From positions 2,424,001-2,488,000 of the forward strand of contig CANUEZ040000002.1 in NCBI GenBank assembly GCA_948099385.1: a stretch of DNA of 64,000 bases. Direction: 5' to 3'. Shown in pieces: positions 11,501 through 21,379 of this stretch. Positions within the stretch are counted from its first letter, which is position 1. The number at the start of each line of letters is the position of its first letter. The DNA is from Fasciola hepatica. Its lineage: Eukaryota; Platyhelminthes; Trematoda; Plagiorchiida; Fasciolidae. Position numbers and translations under genes: made by a program. Under the pieces are notes generated by a model. The model did not search any database and was not told the DNA's origin. It worked only from the letters and a program-made list of their open reading frames with translations.

Positions 11501-13732
11501 TTTATTGGGTTTCTTGGGGTTGATAACCGGATGGTGAGGCAGATACCAGATACCCCTTTTGCTATCGGTGTTAACAGGCACCCTTTCAACGTAACCGAGG
11601 TCCTCGTTTCGCTTCATCAAATCCGCGTATCGTTCCCACAGATTCTGGTCTCGAATGAAGCGTTCTTTTAGTCGTAGTAATCGTTGGAGAACATAATTTC
11701 TGTTGTCAGTCCACGGGTCGACCGGTGTGCGCCATGGGAGGGGAACCTCGAACTGTTTTTTGAGGCCTCTAGTGCCTTGCCGCACCGTTTGTAGAGCGAA
11801 GTGATCCTCTTGAGACAACGTCGGTCTTTCGTCCCCAATGTCATGAAACTCCTTTTCATAAAGCCGTTGCAGATGATACTCTATGCGGTCCGTTTCGGCG
11901 GATAAGTAATTCACGGAACCGCGTACCCCTACTGGACCGTATAACATCCATCCCAGAGCCGTGCGTACGGCATAAGGTGCCTGGCGGTCGCCCACTCTTT
12001 GGTCAAGCACCCAATGCGCCTCTGGCACGTCGCATCCGATGAGGAGATCCACCTCATCATCTTCCCAGTCTACAACGGTTACATCCTGCAGGTGGGGCCA
12101 TCGAGTCAAGATTGCGTTCACCGACCTTGGTGCTCGCATGGGGAGATCCGCTAACGTGAATGCCTCCGTTGGTTCAATTTCCTCGTTAGTGTCTAGAGAG
12201 ATGAGTTGCAGCCTTAATCTACCGGCAGTCATTACCTGTGTTCCGCCCACCGTGCTCACTGCTAACGACGTCGCACCTTTAGCCAGTTGGTGTTTGTCGG
12301 CAAACCGCTCTTTCACTAAAGTGGTGTCGGATCCACTATCAACGAAAGCCAACGCCTTGGCTATCCCAGTCGGAGTCACTACTCCCACGGCCACTACGCC
12401 TAAACGTACCGGTTTACTGGCAGATTGTGAAGTTGAGCAAATCACGCTGGGCTTGGCACTCGCCTCGGATATGGTTATTCTCGCCTGATGCAGCAGCCGA
12501 TGGTGTCTGCCCGTGCAGCCCTCGTAACCACATCGATTCCTTGTTCTACAGGCTGCTGCCCGGTGCGTGGTGTTGAGACAGATGAAACATGCTCCTGCCA
12601 TCCTCGCCATTCCCCACCGTTCGTCTATTGTGGCATTGCCGAACTTGGGGCATTCTGGTAGGCCATGGCTAGTACCACAGGATCTGCAATTTGGTTTCGC
12701 CGTAGCATCTCGTGAAATGACGTGTGTGTTGGTCCAAGGCTGGTACTTTGGATGTTCCCGTACAGGGGTTTGGACTTGGCTAGTACCGGGCTTGTTTGCT
12801 CGGTTGCTGTCCCGGATAAGTCGGCCGAATCTGCTGTCAGCTATCTTCGTTTGCCTGTCTAAGTATTCAGTCAGGTCTTCGAAGTTGGCTTCTCTGTCGC
12901 CTCGGCTTATCCGTTCAGCTTCTTCCGCCCACCGACCCTGTAGTTCGGGAGAGAGGTGACGGACTATGCCTTCCAAAGTGTGCATGGCGTCTAGGTCAGC
13001 TCTGTAACCTAAATGGTCGAGGGCTATTGAGCAGTTCTGCATCTTGATCACCAGGTCGGCCATGGTGTAGACGTCGCCCTTGGTTTTCTTTGCCTCTGCC
13101 ATCACGCCCTCTATTAGGTTACGGGCTACTTTGAAAGGTTGGCCAAACAAGTCCCTTAGAATCTTTCTTGCCCTTGTGTAGCCTTGTTCTGGATCGAGCA
13201 TGGTGCATCCGTCGATAGCTTCTCGCGCTCGGCCTCGGCAGTAGTGAGTAAGGTAAAGAAGCCTTTGCCCAGGGTCGTTTACCTTGTTTTCAACGAACGT
13301 CTCGAACTGTTTGACAAACTTGCAATATTGCTCAGCTCGTCCGTCGAAAACCGTTAACTCCACTCTAGGCAGATCGATCGATGGTGGTTTGTAGTCGGCG
13401 ACCTGCGTGGGGTTCCCTACCTTATTGCACTCTAACCTATCGGAAGTGTCGAAGTCACTGGTCCTATACTCTCGCTGTTTCTGTGTACACTTCTCTGCTT
13501 CATGCGCCTGTAGTCTAGCCGAAAGTAACTGTTGCTCTAGTTCTATTATTCTCAGCTTATATAAATCAACGTCCTTACGATCAATATTGCTTTCAATAAC
13601 ACACGAGCTAGCACTGACAGGACTAGGCGATCTAGCATTAGCTAAAGAATCATAAGTACCCAAAACCTCCCCAGAGACTTGCCGTATTACTTCCTGTCCG
13701 GGTTCGACTGCCTTTGATCCTTTCCTTGGCAT
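8537..13732 (-). CDS. BEL/Pao Gag-Pol polyprotein (intact)
   Basis: One frame of 1731 aa from the MPRKGSKAV start. The open frame continues 27 codons further upstream into the 5' LTR (to 13813), but I prefer the first ATG inside the element. Domains in order: Gag capsid-like region (about residues 110-290, LPRVELTVFDGRAEQYCKF); zinc knuckle-like Cys/His clusters (about 345-420); DUF1758-type retropepsin with DSGSDTTLV (D about residue 465); RT with SADIREMFHQVKI, AISSPFCANYAL and YVDD (about residue 870); Pao RNase H-like domain with FSDASEVGYG (about 1045) and WTDSTIVLYY; integrase with H2C2 finger (about 1365-1405), LDYFGPL, YSDNGSNF (about 1495) and IWERMI (about 1545); C-terminal DUF5641-like strand-rich region. 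All key catalytic residues I can judge are present. Such polyproteins supply particle, protease, RT and integrase for copy-and-paste transposition. Confidence 0.96.
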   Translation of the reverse strand: MPRKGSKAVEPGQEVIRQVSGEVLGTYDSLANARSPSPVSASSCVIESNIDRKDVDLYKLRIIELEQQLLSARLQAHEAEKCTQKQREYRTSDFDTSDRLECNKVGNPTQVADYKPPSIDLPRVELTVFDGRAEQYCKFVKQFETFVENKVNDPGQRLLYLTHYCRGRAREAIDGCTMLDPEQGYTRARKILRDLFGQPFKVARNLIEGVMAEAKKTKGDVYTMADLVIKMQNCSIALDHLGYRADLDAMHTLEGIVRHLSPELQGRWAEEAERISRGDREANFEDLTEYLDRQTKIADSRFGRLIRDSNRANKPGTSQVQTPVREHPKYQPWTNTHVISRDATAKPNCRSCGTSHGLPECPKFGNATIDERWGMARMAGACFICLNTTHRAAACRTRNRCGYEGCTGRHHRLLHQARITISEASAKPSVICSTSQSASKPVRLGVVAVGVVTPTGIAKALAFVDSGSDTTLVKERFADKHQLAKGATSLAVSTVGGTQVMTAGRLRLQLISLDTNEEIEPTEAFTLADLPMRAPRSVNAILTRWPHLQDVTVVDWEDDEVDLLIGCDVPEAHWVLDQRVGDRQAPYAVRTALGWMLYGPVGVRGSVNYLSAETDRIEYHLQRLYEKEFHDIGDERPTLSQEDHFALQTVRQGTRGLKKQFEVPLPWRTPVDPWTDNRNYVLQRLLRLKERFIRDQNLWERYADLMKRNEDLGYVERVPVNTDSKRGIWYLPHHPVINPKKPNKLRVVFDCAAKFQGKSLNDRLLQGPDWTTPLIDVLCRFRVGKVALSADIREMFHQVKIPVGERDALRFLWWEGSDRDNAVVNYRMTVHPFGAISSPFCANYALRESANKHGDLVHRTVVESVSRNFYVDDYLGSFDDVESALEQFRGLMRLLEEGGFHLTKWMSNASEVLKVIPYHEKAERVRDLDGSPLPIERTLGIQWDAETDDFVFELNVPELPITRRGILSAVSSLFDPLGFVSPWLLPGKILLQRLCRKKVDWDQSLDRGDRLDWEEFLNTLKKLGDIRIPRCLTPGHTTRTGELHAFSDASEVGYGAVVYGRWCAGDGQYTTRILFAKARVAPLKSVSIPRLELSAAVLAVRVVQAVKRCFDLYIWSVSFWTDSTIVLYYINNVRSRFSTFVANRLTIIHDESATHQWSHVRSGDNPADLCSRGANNFRQLDTWTRGPNFLQLPKQDWPVFELKPLTELELEIKGVVIATNVVEASPILSRLVRFSSWMKTLRSLVWLTRFKISLLVMKGLRPSGRIPVGPIGPDELQAAEYDIFRMIQREAFAQELKRAEEVGLTNEDMPSPRGELKRLNPKIINGLLRVDGRLTNAHLNFDTKYPILLPARQPVVELMIQHVHAIEGHAGESHVTSVIRKRLWLLRGRETVKRVIRRCVQCRRRNAIAGKQLMAPLPECRVTTGWWPFSDTGLDYFGPLWVKCGKRLEKRYGCIMTCMKSRAVHLEVAHSMTTDSFLRALQRFINRRGVPADIYSDNGSNFVGAQRELQRWHKNINRDELQNRTVAYGIRWHFNPPQASHRGGIWERMIRSARRILLSIMEQQPPDDETLNTVMTEVERILNNRPLVPVLNGDPTHLALTPNDLLTLRSNEGFQGPVNLRGSYLHGWKQANYLAKVFWRRWLREYLPALQTRQKWLAKTRPFKVGDVVMIADERAHFSAWSLGVVTATIKSTDEMIRTVKVKTANGVLIRDIRSINLLESEDGGADNPVA

Positions 13733-13746
13733 TTTGCGTGAATTTT

Positions 13747-13756
13747 CCTCGTTCCA
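13747..13756 (-). other. Candidate primer binding site of BEL/Pao element 2
   Basis: Eighteen bases downstream of the 5' LTR the - strand reads TGGAACGAGG. TGG is expected for pairing to a tRNA CCA end, but the distance from the LTR is long and the tRNA is unknown. Confidence 0.25.
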
Positions 13757-13774
13757 AATAGATCTATTGAGTAT

Positions 13775-14153
13775 TGTTACGACCGTTTGAGCAATGCGTA
13801 GCCAAATTCGCAACGGATCCCGAAATCAGAAGGCGATTATCCGTGATAATTCTACGATACTAGATTATTAAAATAAACAATGACGTAAACAATATACAAA
13901 CCTCAATAATACGATCACAAAGTCTCAACAACGAGAAACCGAATAGCAGCGTGTGAGCAGACAGCACGTGCGTCACGCAGGTCCTGAACAAGGATGTGCC
14001 AAAATAGCGCTCTGGGCGCGAACAAACAACAATTGGTCCAGAAAAACAACCAGTTCGTAAAGACAAGTCAATAGTGTATGGAAATGAGTGATGTTGGGAA
14101 AAAACACTGAATCGCGAGGGAAAAAGGGGGATTTTCCACGACCGGCTGTTACA
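13775..14153 (-). repeat. BEL/Pao element 2, 5' LTR
   Basis: 379 bp, apparently identical to 7450-7828. Followed by the GTCGC duplication at 14154-14158. Confidence 0.95.
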
Positions 14154-14990
14154 GTCGCCTCGGCTTATCCGTTCAGCTTCTTCCGCCCACCGACCCTGTA
14201 GTTCGGGAGAGAGGTGACGGACTATGCCTTCCAAAGTGTGCATGGCGTCTAGGTCAGCTCTGTAACCTAAATGGTCGAGGGCTATTGAGCAGTTCTGCAT
14301 CTTGATCACCAGGTCGGCCATGGTGTAGACGTCGCCCTTGGTTTTCTTTGCCTCTGCCATCACGCCCTCTATTAGGTTACGGGCTACTTTGAAAGGTTGG
14401 CCAAACAAGTCCCTCAGAATCTTTCTTGCCCTTGTGTAGCCTTGTTCTGGATCGAGCATGGTGCATCCGTCGATAGCTTCTCGCGCTCGGCCTCGGCAGT
14501 AGTGAGTAAGGTAAAGAAGCCTTTGCCCAGGGTCGGTTACCTTGTTTTCAACGAACGTCTCGAACTGTTTGACAAACTTGCAATATTGCTCAGCTCGCCC
14601 GTCGAAAACCGTTAACTCCACTCTAGGCAGACCGATCGATGGTGGTTTGTAGTCGGCGACCTGCGTGGGGTTCCCTACCTTGTTGCACTCTAACCTATCG
14701 GAAGTGTCGAAGTCACTGGTCCCATGCTCTCGCTGTTTCTGTGTACACTTCTCTGCTTCATGCGCCTGTAGTCTAGCCGAAAGCAACTGTTGCTCTAGTT
14801 CTATTATTCTCAGCTTATATAAATCAACGTCCTTACGATCAATATTGCTTTCAATAACACATGAGCTAGCACTGACAGGACTAGGCGACCTAGCATTAAC
14901 TAAAGAATCATATGTACCCAAAACCTCCCCAGAGACTTGCCGTATTACTTCCTGTCCGGGTTCGACTGCTTTTGATCCTTTCCTTGGCAT
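14154..14990 (-). pseudogene. BEL/Pao element 1 Gag, N-terminal part (split off)
   Basis: Begins with the same MPRKGSKAV start as the intact polyprotein and runs to the RWAEEAERISRGD stretch, where it is cut by the GTCGC target site and the 5' LTR of element 2. It encodes the Gag capsid-like region. The rest of the gene lies at 3356-7449. An open frame runs on into the neighbouring LTR but that extension is an artefact of the insertion. Confidence 0.9.
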
Positions 14991-15032
14991 TTTGCGTGAA
15001 TTTTCCTCGTTCCAAATAGATCTATTGAGTAT

Positions 15033-15411
15033 TGTTACGAACGTTTGAGCAATGCGTAGCCAAATTCGCAACGGATCCCGAAATCAGAAGGCGATTATCC
15101 GTGATAATTCTACGATACTAGATTATTAAAATAAACAATGACGTAAACAATATACAAACCCCAATAATACGATCACAAAGTCTCAACAACGAGAAACCGA
15201 ATAGCAGCGTGTGAGCAGACAGCACGTGCGTCACGCAGGTCCTGAACAAGGATGTGCCAAAATAGCTCTCTGGGCGCGAACAAACAACAATTGGTCCAGA
15301 AAAACAACCAGTTCGTAAAGACAAGTCAATAATGTATGGAAATGAGTGATGTTGGAAAAAAACACTGAATCGCGAGGGAAAAAGGGGGATTTTCCACGAC
15401 CGGCTGTTACA
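15033..15411 (-). repeat. BEL/Pao element 1, 5' LTR
   Basis: 379 bp. Shares GAACG and AGCTCTCTGG with 2260-2638 and differs from it at three positions that I noticed. Followed by the CTGGC duplication. Confidence 0.93.
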
Positions 15412-16253
15412 CTGGCCGACACGATGGCTTCAAGCTACTGCTCATCCAAAACAACAGCAAGAGCCTACCTAGAACGATATATGGCCCAGCTCATGCATCC
15501 CGCTAGTTTGACCATTAACCGAGGAACCCGCCTCCAAGATTCGATCAATTCCCTGATAAATTTGTTGAGACGCAAACAGGTGAAAACTACTGCGTACCAT
15601 CCAGCCGTTAACGGTTTGACCGCGCTTTGTCATAAGCAACCCAAAGCAGCTTTGAGGGCTGACTCAAACTCGGCATGGCGCGAGACTCTTCCTTTAGTCT
15701 TGGTGGGCACTGGTAGTTCGGTGACAGATGACTTGCATTCAAAGCAGAACGAGTTATTGTTTCGACTCTTTCTTCGGCGGCCGGGGGAGCTTATTGCACC
15801 ACAACCTTCAGAGCCCTTCGACTATCTCGAATACGTCCAAGGCGTAACTAAGAGTATGAGTGACCTGCGGGCAGCACCGACTGGAAAACAGAACATGCCT
15901 GTGTACAGGACCAACGAGCTGTTCAAGTGCATACACCTCTTCTTGCGTACAGATAGCACACGGCATTTGCCCCAGGCTCCTTATTCTGGCCTGCTTCGAG
16001 TTCCACATCTGAAGGAAAAGTATTTTTTTAATCGAGCCTAAGGGTAAACAGGAAACGGTTTCCATAGACACTAAAACCGGCTTTCATGGGAGTAGGGACG
16101 CCAGTGAACACACCCCAACCATGTCCAAAACCCACTGTCATAGCCCCATCCGGGTCTGCTGCATCAGCAAGCACCGATCCAACAAACCCCGAAACTACGG
16201 TGTGACGAGATCGCCGGGGTCTAGTCGTGCGAAGCCCCGCACGTTTCCTTGAC
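15412..16253 (+). pseudogene. Ty3/gypsy relic, integrase core and C-terminus
   Basis: Continues the gypsy integrase that stops at 2259. The WP of the RGW|PTRW junction falls on the CTGGC target site. Landmarks: KTTAYHPAVNG and LKAAL-like text near 15590-15660 (integrase core, where an active copy has NGMVERFHR), then the long C-terminal region (LPLVLVGTGSS, PVYRTNELFKC, YSGLLRVPHL) to a basic tail. An open frame of 231 codons (15346-16041) covers much of it but starts inside the BEL/Pao LTR, so it is not a real gene. The DDE glutamate region (VERF) is replaced by LTALCH. A purine-rich tract at 16306-16320 may be the gypsy PPT. Confidence 0.72.
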
Positions 16254-16320
16254 ATTATTTCTACTATACATAAAGGTAAGATTTAAATTCTGTCATTTTT
16301 CCTGTAAAAGGGGGAAAAGG

Positions 16321-17389
16321 CAAACATTTTTACAGTTTCTTTTACATTTCCATGTACATCGAGCCACTTAGGGCAACCACTCATGCATTCGTTTTTGTTT
16401 CCCCCTTTCGCCTCTGGAGTTTCTTTTCCGGGTAGAGATTCTTCTTGAAACAATCAATCTATCTGCCACAAGAATGGGTGCGTGGAGAAGAAAGACCGCT
16501 CTTATCCCATCACCTGTACGTGAGCGAAGGCCTTAGCAAGCCCGGCCGCTTTTCTGGCAACCTCGACCAGGCCTTACACTGGCAGACAACCCGTTGGGAC
16601 GACCGTGCACATCCGACTCAAGGAAGAACATAATTATCTACCATAAACATCGGGGCAATTATCCAGCCTCCAAACAGTTCCGCAGAGGAACAAATATACT
16701 ATTCCAAGTCCTTTCTCTCTGAGTCCAGCACCCGATAGACTACTGATGGTCCACATCCTGTTTGCTGTTGCCTCCTTTTGGCCCTTATTTTCCACCACGA
16801 CATTTTACTCAGGAGAAAAGTATAGTCACGACTTGACATGTCGAAGACATCTTCTTCAGTATCCTGGGAGCGAAGCTGTGTAGCGACACCGCTTTCATTT
16901 CCGGCAGTCGTAAATTTTACTGTCACCTAATGTTTAAAACTTATTTTATCACCTCGAACCCGGTTTTTCTTCATTTTGAAGGCCAAGAGGACAAACTCTC
17001 TTGTGGTCGTCTCTCCCCCTGCTCTCTTTGCTCTGCATTCCAGAGTAAACATCTCTAGGGCCCGACTTTTGTTTTCCTTACTGCTAGCGAAACAACTTTC
17101 GATTCGTGACTGTAGTAATTTACTGCGTCCACGCGTGGACCGTCTCGTTAAGCCTGTGCAATGCGCACAACAATTGTAGAATCCCAGTGCGGGGACAATC
17201 TTGTCAAGGATAGAGAAACCGCCCTGGACTAGGTGTGCAGGCGGGAACTATCGCTCAACGCAGAAAAAGACCCTTTTAGCCAAAGGCAACAGAAAAATTA
17301 CCTGTCGTTCACGGCCAGGGCTTGTTCGCCGTGGAACCGTTTACAACGGTGAAGGACTCTGTGATTATCGTGAACGGCGATTTTTCAGT
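16321..17389. other. No gene recognised
   Basis: Probably the remains of the gypsy 3' end and of the following BEL/Pao relic. I could not find a pair of LTRs or a motif in this stretch. Confidence 0.35.
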
Positions 17390-18240
17390 GGTCGGTGTAA
17401 CGGTTATTCCGACCGCGGACTTGGGGATGACTTTGAGAATCTCAGGGCTGTTTGATGTCTATTTTGTGAGGCCGAACGTTCCTGCCTTCAGAGTGGAGGT
17501 CAGTTCGGTCATATATGGAATAGCAGTATTTGAGTCGTCAAAGGAACTTTGGGAGTCGTCCACATAGAAATGATCCGCTGCTCTTCCTAACAGATTGATG
17601 GTGCCGCCGAAAAGCTTGAGGGTTTCCCGGAAGGTAAAGTTAGCACAGAAGGGGGATGATATCATCCCAAAAGGAAGGAACGGACAGCCTGTGCTCGTCT
17701 GGTGTACGATTTACGTCGATTTCGGGCCACAGGAGAAGGTGAAAGGCGTCCCTATCTTCAACGGGCACTCCCACTTGTGGAAAAAGTTTACGTATGTCCG
17801 CAGGGAAGGCCACTTTTCATAGCCAAAAACGACACAAATTCTCGAATTGTGGGGTTTCCCAGTCTGAGTTCTGTAGTATATGGTCACTGAGTGACACCCT
17901 GACACTTTGCGGCACAATCGAAGATCACCCCGACCTTCCTCGGTTTCTTTTGGTTCACGGCCGGGTCATGGGATAGTTGCCACCCTAAATTTCCGCTAGT
18001 AACTGTTGTATCTGTTCTTTCTATATAACCCAAGCCTATGTTATGCTGCATGGCCCTCATATACTCCATCCTTAATTGTGGTTCTCGAGTTAGCCTGCTT
18101 TTGAGGAAGCATAACCTTTTCAGAGCCCCTCTTCTAAAGGGACGCCGTCTGCTTGGGAAATGCTCAACGCCTTGCAACTCTAATATCTGAGGAGCAGAGA
18201 GATAGTATATAGGAACACAACGTACGGTCTCATTCTTTCA
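17390..18240 (-). pseudogene. Second-family BEL/Pao RT relic
   Basis: On the - strand, in broken frames, the translation follows a Pao-type RT: LGYIERTD and HDPAVNQKKPRKVGVIFDCAAKCQG at 17890-18100 (counterpart of VINPKKPNKLRVVFDCAAK in the intact copy), then ISSPFCANFTFRET near 17620-17665 and FYVDD near 17557-17575. The catalytic box is therefore still readable. Wording differs enough from elements 1 and 2 to be a separate, older family. Several stops and frame changes; no LTRs seen. Confidence 0.75.
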
Positions 18241-18699
18241 TCTTTAGAAAGGGGGAGACTTCGAGATCTCGTACAGACGTTCAAGGTATCGAGAAGTTTT
18301 ACGGTTTTAAACGGAATGGCCTACTCAAGATGGCTTTTGATTTCTGAACAAGGAGACACTAGAGGCTGGTGTAAGTTCGATCTAAGTTGACGGCCAGACT
18401 ACTCCTCGTTAGAAGTAGGGTAGAGGGCAAATAGAACAGTCTGCTGGGCGCAATGATAGATCTGCGGGCTCTCCACTCCCTTAAGAGGAATCCGGATAGT
18501 AAGTAATACGAGATTATCCCTGGTAGTAAGTCTTATATATGTTCACTACGTGGATGAAGGGCAGTACTATGGTCCATCTGAGGTGTATCATATTTGGTAT
18601 TTTCGTTTGTTGCAAACTGTCTCGGTGAGAGCTCCCGATGCACAAAGTCTCTCGCAGTTGATGTGCGATGAGGAGCTAAGCTTCCCTCTCATGTTAAGC

Positions 18700-20560
18700 T
18701 GCACAAGTCAAATGGCACAAGGCTATAGTCATTCGTATGTGAGGATAGGCGGCGTACAAGCTGTACAAAACTCAGGTTGCATGGAACAGCTACAAGATGC
18801 TCAGGAACAGAGCTCCAGCGATCCAAAGAGTAGAGAAATATGTCTTTGAGCTTCAGTCAGCTGCTTCGGTCCGCACAAACCCAAAGTGGTTCTACTCTTA
18901 CGGGCAATCCACAAAACGTATGAGGGGAAGTGTAGTAACTTTGGAAGGAGCAAAGGGAATTCTAGCTGTAAGCGACGAAGAGAAGGTCTACATGCTCTTG
19001 GCATTCTTCAACAGCGTGCATCGACCAGCAAACTGAAATAATTTAGAGAAAAGAATGAAGGTACCACAGGCGCTTCCAATACCCGAACCTACTGCAGGAG
19101 AAGAAGAAGTGTACGCGGAGTTGCAAAAGTTGAATAGGAATAAAGCAGCAGGTCCAGACGGGATTCATCCAACAATCGTTCAACCTCTGGCCGAAGTCCT
19201 GAAGGCTCCTAAGACGGGGATGTATAAAAAGTCACTTAGATAGGGAATTGCGCCTGGAGACTGGAGGAGGGAAATAATTGTGGGAATTTACAAGAGCGGA
19301 CCCCGGCAAAAGGCCGAAAATTTCCGATCGGCCAGCTTAACTTCAGTACTGTGTACGTGCCTGGAGCGAATAGTCAGGAAGCAGATCTCTGAGCACTTGG
19401 TTCAACATAACCTCATATCAAATGCTCAGCATGGGTTTGTGGCAGGGTGATCCTGTCTGACGAATCTCCTGCTGCTCTTCGATGAGGTAACCAAGCGTCT
19501 GGACGAAAGGCAGTCGATTGCGGTCTGCTACTTGGACTTCAACAAGGCGTCTGATTCTGTAAACCACAGATTTCTGGACGTCAAATTGCAGTCTATGGGA
19601 ATGGTTGGAAAGGCAAGACAATGGATAAATAGTTTTTTAGCAAGGCTAACTCTTAGTGTTAAGGTGGGTAGCCATGTCTCAAGACCGGAAGGTGTAACAA
19701 GTGGGGTGCCACAGGGCTCGGTGCTCGGCCCTCTGCCCTTTCTCATCTTCATCAATGACCTAGCACGCGAGCCTACAGACTCTACGTTTATGTTCGCCGG
19801 TGACCTCAAGATAGCCTGGGTAAATGTAGAGCTTGACGTGTTAGCAGTACAAAGATGGTCACGCAAATGAGACCTTCCACTAAACCTCACCAAGTGTCAA
19901 TGCTTAACCACAAATACAGGGGCTAATGGGAATGGTGTGGGCTCATTGCAAGCGGTCTCTCAGGTCACAGAATTAGGCGTTTTAACGGACAACAGCTTTA
20001 GGCCGTCGAAGCAGTGCACAGCAGCAGCCAACATGGCCGGGACAGAACCCTTTCGAGTAAGATACATTACGTCGTATGGGGAGTCGGAGATTTTCGTTCC
20101 GATTTACCAAGCCATAGTTAGGTCACACATGGAGTACTGCGTGCAAGCCTGGGCACCGTACTACCAGAGAGATATAGACTGTCTGGAGAAAGTGCAAGAG
20201 CTAGTCACTGGAATGGTGACTGGGCAAAACGGAGAGGGGGTGGGGGTAGTTACACACAGCGTCTCCGAGCCCTAGATCCGTTCTCGATGAAAAGGCGGAG
20301 CGTTCGCGGGGATTTGATAGAAACCTTCAAAGTAATGAAGGGAGTGCTAGGTATAAATCAAGAAGACCTTCCTCTCCCTTTGCCCAGAGAGAGGCACAAG
20401 GGGGCATAGCCTTAGATTACAAAGAATGCAGTTGGGGCTTCAAATTAGGGCGAATTATTCCTCAAATAGAGTGGTGCCCTCTTACAATAAACTCCCGGAA
20501 GAGGTCATAAATGCCACAGAAGTGAAAGCTTCCAAGAAAGCAGTAGACATTTGTTGAGTA
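18700..20560 (+). pseudogene. CR1-like LINE ORF2 relic (RT to C-terminus)
   Basis: Non-LTR retrotransposon, 5' truncated. In order: linker before RT (AWNSYKMLRNRAPAIQRVEK, near 18775), LNRNKAAGPDGIHP (19125), AENFRSASLTSV (19315), NLISNAQHGFV (19405), YLDFNKASDSVNH (19530), TSGVPQGSVLGPL (19695), FMFAGDLKIA (19790, where an active copy has FADDLKI), LPLNLTKC, and the C-terminal SHMEYCVQAWAPYY and RRSVRGDLIETFK. Stops at 19036, 19241 and about 19450 and the changed catalytic aspartate show it is dead. The family is the CR1/Jockey-type group common in flukes. Confidence 0.82.
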
Positions 20561-21379
20561 GCTGTATACCTCGAATTCTGTAAAGCAGTTTTTAGGGTCA
20601 GACGCAATTTACTCGTTTTTTCCACCCTTTTCTGCCACGGCTGATACTGCAAAAAATTTCTGCCTTTCAGAAAAGGAAAATCAAGCAGCATAGGGAACTT
20701 CCGAAATGCGCCGACAGCACAACTATCTGGACACACGACTGGCTTTAGCCACATCAAGTCCTGTGCAAACTGAACTGAACTAAACTGAAAATTCGGCGAT
20801 ATACACAACGCGGTCAAAGGTGCATAATTTTTACCACCGAGAGAACTTCTAACTCTCAATTGGCCGTGACCATTATCTGTTCTGTGCAAAGTGAACCGAA
20901 CTGCAACTTTGTTTTACCGGGCCATGTTCAATTTGTGGTTGCCTGGTCAAACGTGCTTCCGGCGTCTTTCGGTGCATGAGGTGCGTTGGTGTGAGGTTTT
21001 TTCGCCGCCGAGTTCTGTGGATAGTCCAATCTAGGCTCGATGCCTGGTTTTAGTGGTGTTCAATTCCACGAGATATTTTCTAGTCGTTAGTTCCGTTTCT
21101 GTCAGTGACTGCAGTTAACGCAAGCATGGTGTTCGTGGGTGTGAGGATCCAAGTAGCACATTGTCCACCTGTTCGCTTGACAAAGTCTGCAAGTGCTTGA
21201 CAGACTCTTGACCGTAGTGGGCTAACGCTCAGAAGAATATTTTATTGTATTTGTTGGGGAGACCTACGTGGGATTTCACTATGTGTTCTGTTTACAATAT
21301 ACAACCGCTCCCTTGAGATATAAATTAGTTTATGTTCCCAAAGAATCGTGTCTGTCATTATAGGCAAATTCGGGTAGCA

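Larger units (their letters stand above)
7450..14153 (-). mobile_element. BEL/Pao retrotransposon 2 (complete, nested, young)
   Basis: A complete 6704-bp BEL/Pao element on the - strand with 379-bp LTRs (7450-7828 and 13775-14153) that I read as identical. It is flanked by a perfect 5-bp target duplication GTCGC (7445-7449 and 14154-14158), inside the gag of BEL/Pao element 1. It has one uninterrupted Gag-Pol frame. The non-coding tract 7829-8536 (with a TG microsatellite) lies between stop and 3' LTR. Identical LTRs plus an open frame indicate a very recent, possibly still active, insertion. Element 1 clearly belongs to the same family. Confidence 0.96.
2260..15411 (-). mobile_element. BEL/Pao retrotransposon 1 (older, host of the nested copy)
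   Basis: A - strand BEL/Pao element bounded by 379-bp LTRs at 2260-2638 (3') and 15033-15411 (5') and flanked by a perfect 5-bp target duplication CTGGC (2255-2259 and 15412-15416). It sits inside the gypsy integrase relic. Its own gag is interrupted by BEL/Pao element 2 (7450-14153). Taken without the nested copy it is about 6.4 kb. Its two LTRs share diagnostic bases (GAACG near the end, AGCTCTCTGG) that differ from those of element 2 (GACCG, AGCGCTCTGG), proving which LTRs belong together. I counted three LTR-LTR differences. The polyprotein is dead: a 269-bp deletion, a 1-bp frameshift and the nested insertion. Confidence 0.93.

Noticed and set aside
13860..15071. 403-codon - strand frame as an independent gag gene
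   Set aside because: It is the N-terminal part of element 1 Gag fused by the nested insertion to LTR sequence at one end and read through from the LTR at the other.
15346..16041. 231-codon + strand frame as a gene
   Set aside because: It starts inside the BEL/Pao LTR and then runs through decayed gypsy integrase; the junction is an insertion site.
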